Assembly (NCBI GenBank): GCA_023410055.1 | Contig: JAEYQK010000101.1 | Span: 1-42,475 of the forward strand | Length of the DNA stretch: 42,475 bases | DNA from: Acidobacteriota bacterium | GTDB taxonomy: Bacteria; Acidobacteriota; Terriglobia; Terriglobales; Acidobacteriaceae | Direction of reading: 5' to 3' | Shown here: positions 17,347 through 25,002 of the stretch, piece after piece | Layout of the letters: each line of letters opens with the position of its first letter | Position numbering within the stretch: position 1 is the first letter of the stretch | The notes under the pieces: generated by a model | Seen by the model: only the letters and a program-made list of their open reading frames with translations | What the model was told of the DNA's origin: nothing | The model's database searches: none | Program-made: the position numbers and the translations under genes

Positions 17347-18114
17347 ATGGAAAGAACAACTGTGGATAGATCGAAGGTGAGCCAACTTGCGCTGCTACAT
17401 CGTACCAGCCGGATCGTAAGCTCGGGCTCGGACCTGGACGAAATGCTACAGGAGTTGATTGCGATTGCCGTGGAAGTCACTGGTTGCGATGCTTGCCTCG
17501 TTTACTTGCCGGATATGTCGTCGGGCGAGATAGTATTGCGGGCCTCACAACTGCCACACGCGGCTGAGATCGGCACCGTTCGCCTCAAGATAGGTGAAGG
17601 CGTTACAGGGTGGGTCGCCCAGAACAAAAGCGTCGTTGCCCTTTCGAACAAGGCATCTCGGGACGACCGCTTCAAATCGTTCCCCACACTCGTGGAAGAT
17701 ACATTCGAAGCATTCCTATCTGTTCCTCTCGTAAGTGGCGGCGAGATGGTTGGCATTCTCAACGCTCATCATCGCGAGCCACACAGTCATACCCCGGACG
17801 AAATCGCGCTGATCAGTTTCGTCGGAGAACACATGGGCGCCGCGATTTCCATGTCCCGTCTGGCCGAAGAAAATGCACGGTTACTGGAACAAGCCAGCGA
17901 AATGAAGCAGCAGTTGGAATCGCGCAAGCTGGTAGAACGCGCCAAGGGAATCCTGCAGTCACGCTACAAACTTACGGAGCAGGAAGCTTATCAACGACTT
18001 CGCAATGAGAGCCGCCGACTGCGGCGCCCGATTCGCGAGCTTGCGGAAGCGGTAATCCTCGTCGAAGAAATCGGAACTTTGGGCGGAACTCCAGCGAGCG
18101 GCAGCATCTGCTAA
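17347..18114 (+). CDS. GAF-ANTAR RNA-binding antiterminator regulator
   Basis: 255 residues. GAF sensor domain at about residues 20-165 (SSGSDLDEMLQELIAIAVEVTG, IGEGVTGWVAQNK, AFLSVPLVSGGEMVGILNAH), a helical linker (SRLAEENARLLEQASEMKQQ), then an ANTAR domain at about 185-245 (LVERAKGILQSRYKLTEQEAYQRLRNESRRLRR, ELAEAV). ANTAR domains bind nascent RNA hairpins and prevent termination; in Geobacter sulfurreducens ANTAR proteins control nif genes. It is divergent from nifH. ATG 17347 gives the domain start without excess; ATG 17251 and the open frame from 17047 are possible longer forms. What the GAF domain binds cannot be seen. No receiver domain or phosphorylatable aspartate is present. Confidence 0.88.
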   Translation: MERTTVDRSKVSQLALLHRTSRIVSSGSDLDEMLQELIAIAVEVTGCDACLVYLPDMSSGEIVLRASQLPHAAEIGTVRLKIGEGVTGWVAQNKSVVALSNKASRDDRFKSFPTLVEDTFEAFLSVPLVSGGEMVGILNAHHREPHSHTPDEIALISFVGEHMGAAISMSRLAEENARLLEQASEMKQQLESRKLVERAKGILQSRYKLTEQEAYQRLRNESRRLRRPIRELAEAVILVEEIGTLGGTPASGSIC

Positions 18115-18285
18115 TAAGGTGTCCGCCTGAACAACCTTGCGCTATCGGGAGTCCTCGATACTCGCGGGGAGAAATGCGGAGAAATCGGGTGCGGAGCGGT
18201 TACTTTCGTTTTCCGATACATCCATAAGAGTTCCACCGCCGACACGCTACAATCGATAGAACAAACTTGCGGCCAGAGGTATGTC

Positions 18286-19788
18286 ATGGGAACAAGGCAT
18301 CTGGGCCCCTGCAATCGTGTCTATTCTTGTACGCGCTCTCTCCACTGCCAAAACTTAGAAGGTCCAAAGCTTACCTTCCGATTCGCCAATTTTGTGATGC
18401 TTGGTGTTTTGGTGCTTGCGGCAATGTCGTTCTTTCAGGGCCGCGCCGTCGCGCAGAGTGCATGTGCGCAACTCGGCGTAGATTGCAGTCACGGCAGTAC
18501 ATCGGGAAGCTCTTCCGGCTCGTCGCGCTCGTCTGAATCCGACGAGGAGCGCGCAGCACGCCTGGAAGCGGCCGCCGAAGCGCGGGCCGAACGAAAAGCT
18601 GAGAAAGAGAAACAGCAAGCGGCCAAAAAGAAAGCTCAAGAAGAAGCCCGGCAGAAGAAGGAAGCGGCTAAAAAGGAAGCTGAAGCAGCTCGTCAGCGCG
18701 AGATTGAGGCGCGGCGACAGCAGGAAATCGAAGCTGAACGCCAGCGTCAAGCAGCGCTTGAAGCACAGCGCCGGCAAGCGGCTTTCGACGCAGGCAAACC
18801 CGCTGCTGTCAGTGCACTCAAAGGCGACGCTCCCCTCTCCGGCTCCAACACCACTGGCGACAGCCTCGGTCTCAAAGACGACGATTCTGCCACGGCCCAC
18901 AAACCCGCTTGGGACGCAAACATCACGGACCCGCAGGTCGTAAAGGCTTCCAAACGTCTCAACTCGTTTGTTCCGCCTCTTCCCATTCCCAAGGAAGAAG
19001 TCGCCGTCACCTGGAAGCAGGTATACCTGGGTGATGGCAGGCTACTGGAGGCGACCGATTACGTCATCTCCGGGTGGGAGGTCGCGGGGACACTGAGCGG
19101 TGCGCCGTTGGCAGGGTACAAGCTTATTTTGATTGGCGGAAAGACCATGTTGGCCGGCGCTGACGGAGGCTACCTTCACCTGGTAAAGCAGGAGGAGGAG
19201 TATGACGCTGCCAACAGATACCTGAAGAATCCTGCTCAGGCGCAGAAGTTTGCTCGCCTCGTGGATGACATGCGACAGAACCGCCCGGTGCCCGCTTCCG
19301 CCGATCCGGAGATGGTTAAGGCCGCTCGTGCCCTCGTCGATCCAAAGCTGGGCCGTCATGACGTCACGCTCACCAACAACGCGACGATCGACAATGCGCT
19401 CAATAACTCTCGAATCGTGTGGGACGCGATGACCACGCCTGAAGCCCTCTCCGCGATGGTGCGCAAAGCCTCCATCGAACTTCTCTCGGAAGCCGCCGCC
19501 GTAAAGTCCGAAAAGTTAGTTAAAGACCTTGCTGTTCGCAAAGCGGCATTTGATTCCATGCGGGTTGAGCGGGAACAGGCGCACAAAATGCTGGCACTGG
19601 AGACTCTTACACCGCAGCAACGCGAGCAGTGGACGGCGGTGGTCAAGCATGCCGACCACCTCTCGACAACTATCTACAAGACGGAGCAAGTCGCGAACAC
19701 TTACACTGGCAAGCAGCTTGGTAATGATATCGATTTTGCTGCCGAAGTCATTCTTGGCAAAGAATACAAAATGCCGGATCCCAAGTAA
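18286..19788 (+). CDS. Secreted protein with charged coiled coil, function unknown
   Basis: 500 residues from ATG 18286 (AGAGG seven bases upstream); an internal ATG at 18397 would begin just before the hydrophobic core of the signal segment (LGVLVLAAMSFFQG, cleavage near AVAQS). After a Ser/Gly-rich stretch, residues about 85-165 form an Ala/Glu/Lys/Arg/Gln coiled coil of the TolA-like kind. The C-terminal 300 residues contain no motif I recognise. It lies 21 bases upstream of an ankyrin-repeat gene, also with a signal peptide, so the pair probably acts together in the periplasm or envelope. The unusually long stretch before the hydrophobic core makes the start uncertain. Confidence 0.6.
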   Translation: MGTRHLGPCNRVYSCTRSLHCQNLEGPKLTFRFANFVMLGVLVLAAMSFFQGRAVAQSACAQLGVDCSHGSTSGSSSGSSRSSESDEERAARLEAAAEARAERKAEKEKQQAAKKKAQEEARQKKEAAKKEAEAARQREIEARRQQEIEAERQRQAALEAQRRQAAFDAGKPAAVSALKGDAPLSGSNTTGDSLGLKDDDSATAHKPAWDANITDPQVVKASKRLNSFVPPLPIPKEEVAVTWKQVYLGDGRLLEATDYVISGWEVAGTLSGAPLAGYKLILIGGKTMLAGADGGYLHLVKQEEEYDAANRYLKNPAQAQKFARLVDDMRQNRPVPASADPEMVKAARALVDPKLGRHDVTLTNNATIDNALNNSRIVWDAMTTPEALSAMVRKASIELLSEAAAVKSEKLVKDLAVRKAAFDSMRVEREQAHKMLALETLTPQQREQWTAVVKHADHLSTTIYKTEQVANTYTGKQLGNDIDFAAEVILGKEYKMPDPK

Positions 19789-19809
19789 GCGCTGTACCGG
19801 AGATCAGCT

Positions 19810-20847
19810 ATGAAGAACACTCTGTCTGCAATAGCCCTTGTCGGCAGTTTCCTTTGTTTCAGCCTTTCGGCGGCGGGCCAGTATAGCCTGAATGACCGGC
19901 TGATCAAGGCAGCAGAATACTCGTGGGCCACCGAGGCCCAATCTCTCTTGGAAAAGGGTGCGGATATTGAAGCCAGAAACGCGGATGGAAAGACGGCGCT
20001 GATCGTCGCAGCCGAGTTTCGCAATTTCGCCACGCTGAAGTTTCTAGTGGGAAAGGGGGCCAATCTCGATGCAAAGGAGAACAACGGCAAGACGGCGTTG
20101 ATGGCAGCAATCGACGGCAACACTGGCCCGCAATATAGACCGGCCATCGTGAAGCTGTTGCTGGACAACGGAGCCGATGTCGAAGCTCGAAACAAAGACG
20201 GCAAAACGGTGCTGATTGTTGCAGCCTGTTCTCCGAATTGGATCGGTGCGGAGGACAGCAAGCCCAATATCGTGAAATTGCTCCTGGAAAAAGGCGCCGA
20301 CGTCGAGGCCACGGACAAAATTGGAAACACGGCGCTGAGTTGTGCCAACAGGACTGGACCGAATAAAGCGGTTGATCTGCTGGAGCAGGCGCTCCAGCAA
20401 CGGAAACAACTGGCACAGACGCAGTCAATGAATCCTCAGGAACGATTCGCTGCCAGCTTAAAGCTTTTCCAGCAGCATCCCCAGGACAACTATCTGCGCG
20501 AAAAGATCATAGCGCTAGCCATTGAGCTACCCGAAACTCCAGCCGTCCCCGAAGAAGCACGCCAGCTCTTTGCTGCGGCGTCAACCCAGATCCGGCAGGC
20601 AAGCACTCCGGTCGCACTCGGCCAACCCATCGCCCTGCTGCAAAAGACGCTTGCCATCGCTCCCTGGTGGGCCAATGCCTACTACAATCTCTCTCGCGCA
20701 CTGGAACTCAATGGCCAATACGACGAAGCCGTCCAGCAACTCAACTACTATCTGAAGTTGAATCCTCCCGAGGCCGACGCCCGCGAGGCCCGCGCCCACA
20801 TCGTCGTGATCCAGACGATAAAGGAGACCGCAGCGCAGAAACGGTAA
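19810..20847 (+). CDS. Exported ankyrin-repeat protein with TPR-like C-terminus
   Basis: 345 residues. Signal peptide (MKNTLSAIALVGSFLCFSLS, cleavage near AAGQ). About five ankyrin repeats at residues 25-195, each with the GADIEARNADGKTALIVAA-type consensus; the repeats are obvious as internal similarity (KLLLDNGADVEARNKDGKT, KLLLEKGADVEATDKIGNT). The C-terminal part (YYNLSRALELNGQYDEAVQQLNYYLKLNP) is a tetratricopeptide-like helix pair. GGAGATC precedes the ATG. Presumably a protein-protein interaction scaffold in the periplasm; partner unknown, but the upstream secreted coiled-coil protein is an obvious candidate. Confidence 0.8.
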   Translation: MKNTLSAIALVGSFLCFSLSAAGQYSLNDRLIKAAEYSWATEAQSLLEKGADIEARNADGKTALIVAAEFRNFATLKFLVGKGANLDAKENNGKTALMAAIDGNTGPQYRPAIVKLLLDNGADVEARNKDGKTVLIVAACSPNWIGAEDSKPNIVKLLLEKGADVEATDKIGNTALSCANRTGPNKAVDLLEQALQQRKQLAQTQSMNPQERFAASLKLFQQHPQDNYLREKIIALAIELPETPAVPEEARQLFAAASTQIRQASTPVALGQPIALLQKTLAIAPWWANAYYNLSRALELNGQYDEAVQQLNYYLKLNPPEADAREARAHIVVIQTIKETAAQKR

Positions 20848-20926
20848 TCGTCCCTGATGAAATTACGCGTTGAAATTTGGCGAACATAGGCCGCCGCGGT
20901 TCTAGGTCCGCATCCCATGCAGAAAT

Positions 20927-21379
20927 TCAACCGTACGTGAAGCCCGGATTGTTCTGTCCGACCTCGATGATGTAACCGTCAGGATCGCGGATGTAGCAGC
21001 GCGTCTCGCCATACTTGGGTATCGGCTCCGTAATGAACTCCGCTCCTCGATTTTTCCACAGTTCATAACACGCTTGAATATCCGCAACGCGGAAATTCAT
21101 AAAGCTGTTGATGTGATTTGGGTCGGGGACGCTGAGCGTTACCGTAGGCTTGTCCGGGGTCGGCCCGCCTCCAATGTTTAGAATCATCCAGATATTTGCA
21201 AGCTGAAGGTATCCAGGCGCGTTGCCGTCACCCAGGCTAAGAATGCGAGCGCCGAAGACCTTTTCATAGTAGCGAGCCGATCGCTCAATGTCGGCGACGG
21301 TGAGAAAATGCGCGATGCTGATCCCCTCTCGCGGGGGCATCTCATAGCTCTTCTGCTCGATTTGTACGCTGCTGTTCAT
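20927..21379 (-). CDS. VOC (glyoxalase/bleomycin-resistance) family protein
   Basis: 150 residues. Two beta-alpha-beta-beta-beta modules of the vicinal oxygen chelate fold: AHFLTVADIERSARYYEKVFGARIL in the first half and DIQACYELWKNRGAEFITEP ... RCYIRDPDGYIIEVGQN in the second. Candidate metal ligands are the N-terminal His of the AHFL strand and the Glu of IIEVGQ. Members include glyoxalase I, dioxygenases and antibiotic-binding proteins; the substrate cannot be inferred. ATG 21379 has GGAG eight bases upstream; the open frame to 21487 has no support. Stands alone. Confidence 0.8.
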   Translation of the reverse strand: MNSSVQIEQKSYEMPPREGISIAHFLTVADIERSARYYEKVFGARILSLGDGNAPGYLQLANIWMILNIGGGPTPDKPTVTLSVPDPNHINSFMNFRVADIQACYELWKNRGAEFITEPIPKYGETRCYIRDPDGYIIEVGQNNPGFTYG

Positions 21380-21487
21380 TGATGACTCCAGTTCCAATGC
21401 AGTGCTTTCTCTGGTATGTACTCGGATGGGTCGGGAATTCGGGCCACTGAGGATCGGCCTCTCTGTCGCGGCTACCCGAGCACACAA

Positions 21488-22175
21488 CCCTCAACCACCA
21501 CCCAAGTACCCGAGCGGTCTGAGTCCCCGAATGTGGCGGACCTGCCTTGAAGGCTTGTCGAAATCACCGAATCGAAACAAACTAGGCAGACGATGTCTTC
21601 AAAGATGTTATTTGCGTTCGCCGTGATGTACCGATTCCATTTCTCTCGGCTCTTCCGAATTCGAAGGAGGTGGCCGCCGGGCTAAGTGCGGGCGATGCCG
21701 CTGGAGCGCGGGCAAAAGCTCAAGGTTGGATATATTCCGGATATACGATGACTATCTTCTAGACAGCGGAAGAGCAGTAGCGAGAGCTGCTTGAGATTGG
21801 TGGTAAGGTTTTCTTCTACCCGGACTTCGCTTTCCCCGACGACTTGATCGGCCAGCGTAACGTAACGCTATGTTGCGATTTCGGCCCCTGGATGCTGGCC
21901 CCGTTAGCGGGGGAGTAGTCCGTAGCCGCCCCTAACGTTTTGTGAGCAGGCGCAATCCGCCCGCCCTCTCTGGACGGTTCTTTAGGTGTGTATTGTTCCC
22001 AGGATTTCGGCGATTGGCGCAATTTGCCGTGGGTGACACAACGCGGCAAGCTGTGCTTGACATCGGGTAGCTCATCGGCGTTGGAGCGAGACGAGGATCG
22101 CGGAAGTGTTGAGCGCAGACCCAGAGCACCGACAACGGATCGCCGGCTCTGCGTGTTGCCGACCGGGAGGCCGTC
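21488..22175. other. Intergenic stretch, no recognisable gene
   Basis: About 690 bp. Short frames on both strands (for example 21932-22285 minus, which runs into the glycosyltransferase gene) show no family resemblance and no good start sites. I found no RNA gene or mobile-element end. The promoter for the glycosyltransferase gene should be here. Confidence 0.35.
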
Positions 22176-23258
22176 GTGAAAGTGGCGTTAGTAGCTTCGC
22201 CCTTCATTCCTGTTCCGCCAAATGTATACGGTGGGACTGAACTCTTCGTTGCAAATCTGGCGAAAGGCTTGCAACAGCGTGGCATCAGGGTTGTGGTTTA
22301 CTGCAATGGGGCGTCCACGACTGACGTGGAGAAGAAGTGGCTTTACAGCCAATCAGAGTGGCCGGTTACGAATGAGGTTCACGCCAACCTCAAGGACGCA
22401 AATCACGCCGCTTGGGCGGTAGCGGATGCTAGGCGCGACTGCGACATTATTCATCTCAACAGCTTGCCTGCGCTGGTACATTGTCGGTCTCTGAGTGAAC
22501 CTGTTTTCTACACTGTCCATCACCCTCACGAACCTCAATTGAGCGCATTCTATGCCCATCACCCCGGTGTGCACTACGTGACGATCAGCGAGTTTCAGCG
22601 CAGGCGGGAAAAGATGCCGAACATGCGAACAATACATCACGGTATTGACATGAACTGCTATCACGTAGGCCAGCGAAGAGGAGAGTATCTTGCGTTCCTC
22701 GGGCGCATCGCTCCGATCAAGGGCACTCACATCGCAGTCGAAGTAGCAAAGAGAACCGGTATTCCGCTGAAGATTGCCGGTGAAGTTCAGCCCATTTTTC
22801 GCGACTATTTCGCTTCGCAAATAAAACCGCATATCGATGGGAAGCTTATCGACTACGTCGGCGAAGTGGATTTGCGCGGTAAGAACGAGCTGTTTGCCGG
22901 CAGTTTCGCAACTCTATTTCCGGTGCAATGGGATGAGCCGTTTGGGCTCGTGATGATCGAGTCAATGGCATGCGGTACGCCGGTTTTGGCATTGCCCGGC
23001 GGCTCAGTCACTGAGGTTGTGCGTGATGGCGTAAGTGGAATGGTTTGCCACTCGGTTGAAGAACTTGCTTCATGTGCAGTCAGTGCACACGAAAAATTTA
23101 ACCGCAAGACTGTGCGTTCTTACGCCTTCCAGAACTTTTCGGTTGAAGTAATGGCCGCGAAATACGAGGCGGTCTATCAGGGAGCTCTGGGTATCGCAGA
23201 TGGTCGTCCCACCGTCTCGGACAGCAATGAAACATCGGGAACGACTGCTGTGGCGTAA
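22176..23258 (+). CDS. GT4-family glycosyltransferase
   Basis: 360 residues, GT-B fold. N-terminal Rossmann-like half: VALVASPFIPVPPNVYGGTELFVANLAKGLQQRG. C-terminal nucleotide-sugar half: AFLGRIAPIKGTHIAVEVAKRTGIPLKIAGE and the GT4 signature EPFGLVMIESMACGTPVLALPGGSVTEVVRDG with the EX7E glutamates. Start codon GTG 22176 with GGGAGG six bases upstream. The retaining GT4 family covers sucrose- and trehalose-type synthases as well as glycan enzymes, so the acceptor is unknown. A HAD sugar-phosphate mutase gene begins eight bases after its stop, which links it to the GH65/phosphomutase carbohydrate block. Confidence 0.86.
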   Translation: MKVALVASPFIPVPPNVYGGTELFVANLAKGLQQRGIRVVVYCNGASTTDVEKKWLYSQSEWPVTNEVHANLKDANHAAWAVADARRDCDIIHLNSLPALVHCRSLSEPVFYTVHHPHEPQLSAFYAHHPGVHYVTISEFQRRREKMPNMRTIHHGIDMNCYHVGQRRGEYLAFLGRIAPIKGTHIAVEVAKRTGIPLKIAGEVQPIFRDYFASQIKPHIDGKLIDYVGEVDLRGKNELFAGSFATLFPVQWDEPFGLVMIESMACGTPVLALPGGSVTEVVRDGVSGMVCHSVEELASCAVSAHEKFNRKTVRSYAFQNFSVEVMAAKYEAVYQGALGIADGRPTVSDSNETSGTTAVA

Positions 23259-23266
23259 GGAGTACC

Positions 23267-24043
23267 GTGGATAGGATTGCTGCTGCCGTATTTGACCTCG
23301 ATGGTGTTGTTACCTTTACCGCTCGCGTCCACGCCGCAGCATGGAAGCAGCTCTTTGACGAGTACCTGGGTTCGATTCCTGGGTCGACTCCCTTTCGGCC
23401 TTTCACCCCTGAAGATTACCGACTCTACGTCGATGGTCGTCTGCGCTATAACGGTGTAGAGAGATTCCTGAGGTCTCGTGGAATCTCGCTCCCCGACGGC
23501 ACGCCATCTGATTCATCTTCCGCCAACACTATTTGCGGGCTCGGCAACCGAAAGGACCTGATATTCCGCAGCCAAGTGGAACGAATGGGCGTCGAGGTGG
23601 ATGATGGCGCAATACGCCTGATCCGTGACTTACGAAAGGAAGGCGTGCGTATCGGAGTGGCGTCGTCCAGCAAGAACGCTACGCTCGTTCTCGAACGTGC
23701 CGGGCTGCGAAGTCTCTTTCAGGCGCAAGTAGACGGAGTGGTCAGCGAGCAATTGAAACTTCGCAGCAAACCTCACCCGGATATCTTTCTATACTGCCTA
23801 TCTTTGCTCGCCGTTAGTGATCCAGCACGAGCCACTGTTTTTGAGGATGCGGTCGCGGGAGTGCAGGCGGGCCAAGCTGGGGATTTTGGTCTTGTTATTG
23901 GCGTGGAACGAGGCGACGACAAGGCTGACCTACTTAAGCACGGAGCTGATTTCGTGCTCCACGAGTTCACGGACATGTCAGTCAACAGACTTTTCGAACT
24001 TTATGCGCTGGCATGGTCAGCCAAGCAAAAGCGTGCCGGGTAA
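23267..24043 (+). CDS. Beta-phosphoglucomutase-family HAD hydrolase
   Basis: 258 residues. HAD motif I FDLDGVVT (nucleophile Asp and acid/base Asp at residues 10 and 12), cap-domain segment RVHAAAWKQLFDEYL, motif II VASSSKN, motif III lysine in SKPHPDIFLY, motif IV FEDAVAGVQAG. This layout, including the HAAAWK cap motif, fits the beta-phosphoglucomutase family, which converts beta-glucose 1-phosphate to glucose 6-phosphate. That is the product handed on by GH65 disaccharide phosphorylases, and such a gene lies 1 kb away on the opposite strand. GTG 23267 start after GGAGTACC. A phosphatase role cannot be excluded. Confidence 0.82.
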   Translation: MDRIAAAVFDLDGVVTFTARVHAAAWKQLFDEYLGSIPGSTPFRPFTPEDYRLYVDGRLRYNGVERFLRSRGISLPDGTPSDSSSANTICGLGNRKDLIFRSQVERMGVEVDDGAIRLIRDLRKEGVRIGVASSSKNATLVLERAGLRSLFQAQVDGVVSEQLKLRSKPHPDIFLYCLSLLAVSDPARATVFEDAVAGVQAGQAGDFGLVIGVERGDDKADLLKHGADFVLHEFTDMSVNRLFELYALAWSAKQKRAG

Positions 24044-24053
24044 ACTGCTTGCG

Positions 24054-24956
24054 CTACCGTGAGACTCTAATGACGAGCACTGGACGATGCGACTCACGCA
24101 CCACTGCCTTAATTATCGATGATCGTTCGGCACGCCAAGTACCGCGCCATGCGAGTACGGTGAGATCGACGTCACACGCGCGGCCAGCACTTACGATCTC
24201 CGGTCCTGGTTTCCCGGCTGCGAGCAGCAGGCGAAGCTTCACGTTCTCAACGTCGCGGCTCAGAGCGCGGATGCGCTCCAGAAACTCCTTTGCCCATGCC
24301 GGCCACTCATATTGCTCCTGATCGGCGTAGTACGGCGTGGTCAGCGTACCCGGCTCGGGGGGTTGTCCGCGTCGTGGAGCGGCGACGTGCAGGGCGACCA
24401 CTTCAGCCATGAATTTGTAGGCGAGGTGCATCGCCGGTGAAACCGTTGCAGCGGTGGTGGGGGTGCCGTCGTGTGGAAGCAAAATACGGCGAAGTTTCCA
24501 GCCGAACTCATGCGCTTGCGGGGGCGTTAATATGGTCGGCGCGGTCGTTTGCAGCAGCACCTCCTTAACCAGCGGACCTAGATCCTTGTGCAGTGCACCG
24601 GCACCGAGTTGGGCGGGTAGCACGATGATGAGGTGAGGTAGTTCTGCCGCTAACCGAAGAATGTGCTCAACTGGACTATCCTCGGAGAAGTGGAATACGC
24701 ATCCTTCGAGTTGCTCAGGATCGACCTCCAGTTGCCGCGCCATATCAGTCTGTGAGGACGCGTTTATGCCTGTAGGAATGACGTGCAGTGTTGCGTTCTC
24801 ACTTAGGGCCAACTCTCTGCCTATCGCGAGGACCAAGGGTGCCTGGGCCCGGGTGCCGATTACCACCAGCACGGTCTCGAGACGAAACTCGGATAATGAA
24901 TCTGTTCCCGTCGATTTCAGCCTGTCGGCGCGAGTGTGATTCTGCCTTTCTGTCAC
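24054..24956 (-). CDS. Tandem-domain universal stress protein
   Basis: 300 residues with two UspA-like domains: residues about 25-145 (TVLVVIGTRAQAPLVLAIGRELAL ... LPHLIIVLPAQ ... TTAPTILTPP) and about 155-300 (RRILLPHDGTPTTAATVSPAMHLAYKF ... RACDVDLTVLAWRG ... ESHRPVLVIRVSR). The ATP-binding G-2X-G-9X-G(S/T) signature is degenerate in both, so it may belong to the non-ATP-binding class. GTG start at 24956 with GAGG upstream. It is 46 bases downstream of the GH65 gene on the same strand, so the two are probably cotranscribed. It converges with the phosphomutase gene, leaving only ten bases between stops. Confidence 0.78.
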   Translation of the reverse strand: MTERQNHTRADRLKSTGTDSLSEFRLETVLVVIGTRAQAPLVLAIGRELALSENATLHVIPTGINASSQTDMARQLEVDPEQLEGCVFHFSEDSPVEHILRLAAELPHLIIVLPAQLGAGALHKDLGPLVKEVLLQTTAPTILTPPQAHEFGWKLRRILLPHDGTPTTAATVSPAMHLAYKFMAEVVALHVAAPRRGQPPEPGTLTTPYYADQEQYEWPAWAKEFLERIRALSRDVENVKLRLLLAAGKPGPEIVSAGRACDVDLTVLAWRGTWRAERSSIIKAVVRESHRPVLVIRVSR

Positions 24957-25002
24957 GTTAACCTCGCAATTGCACGCACAAATTGACGAAGATCGTTCAG
25001 GC

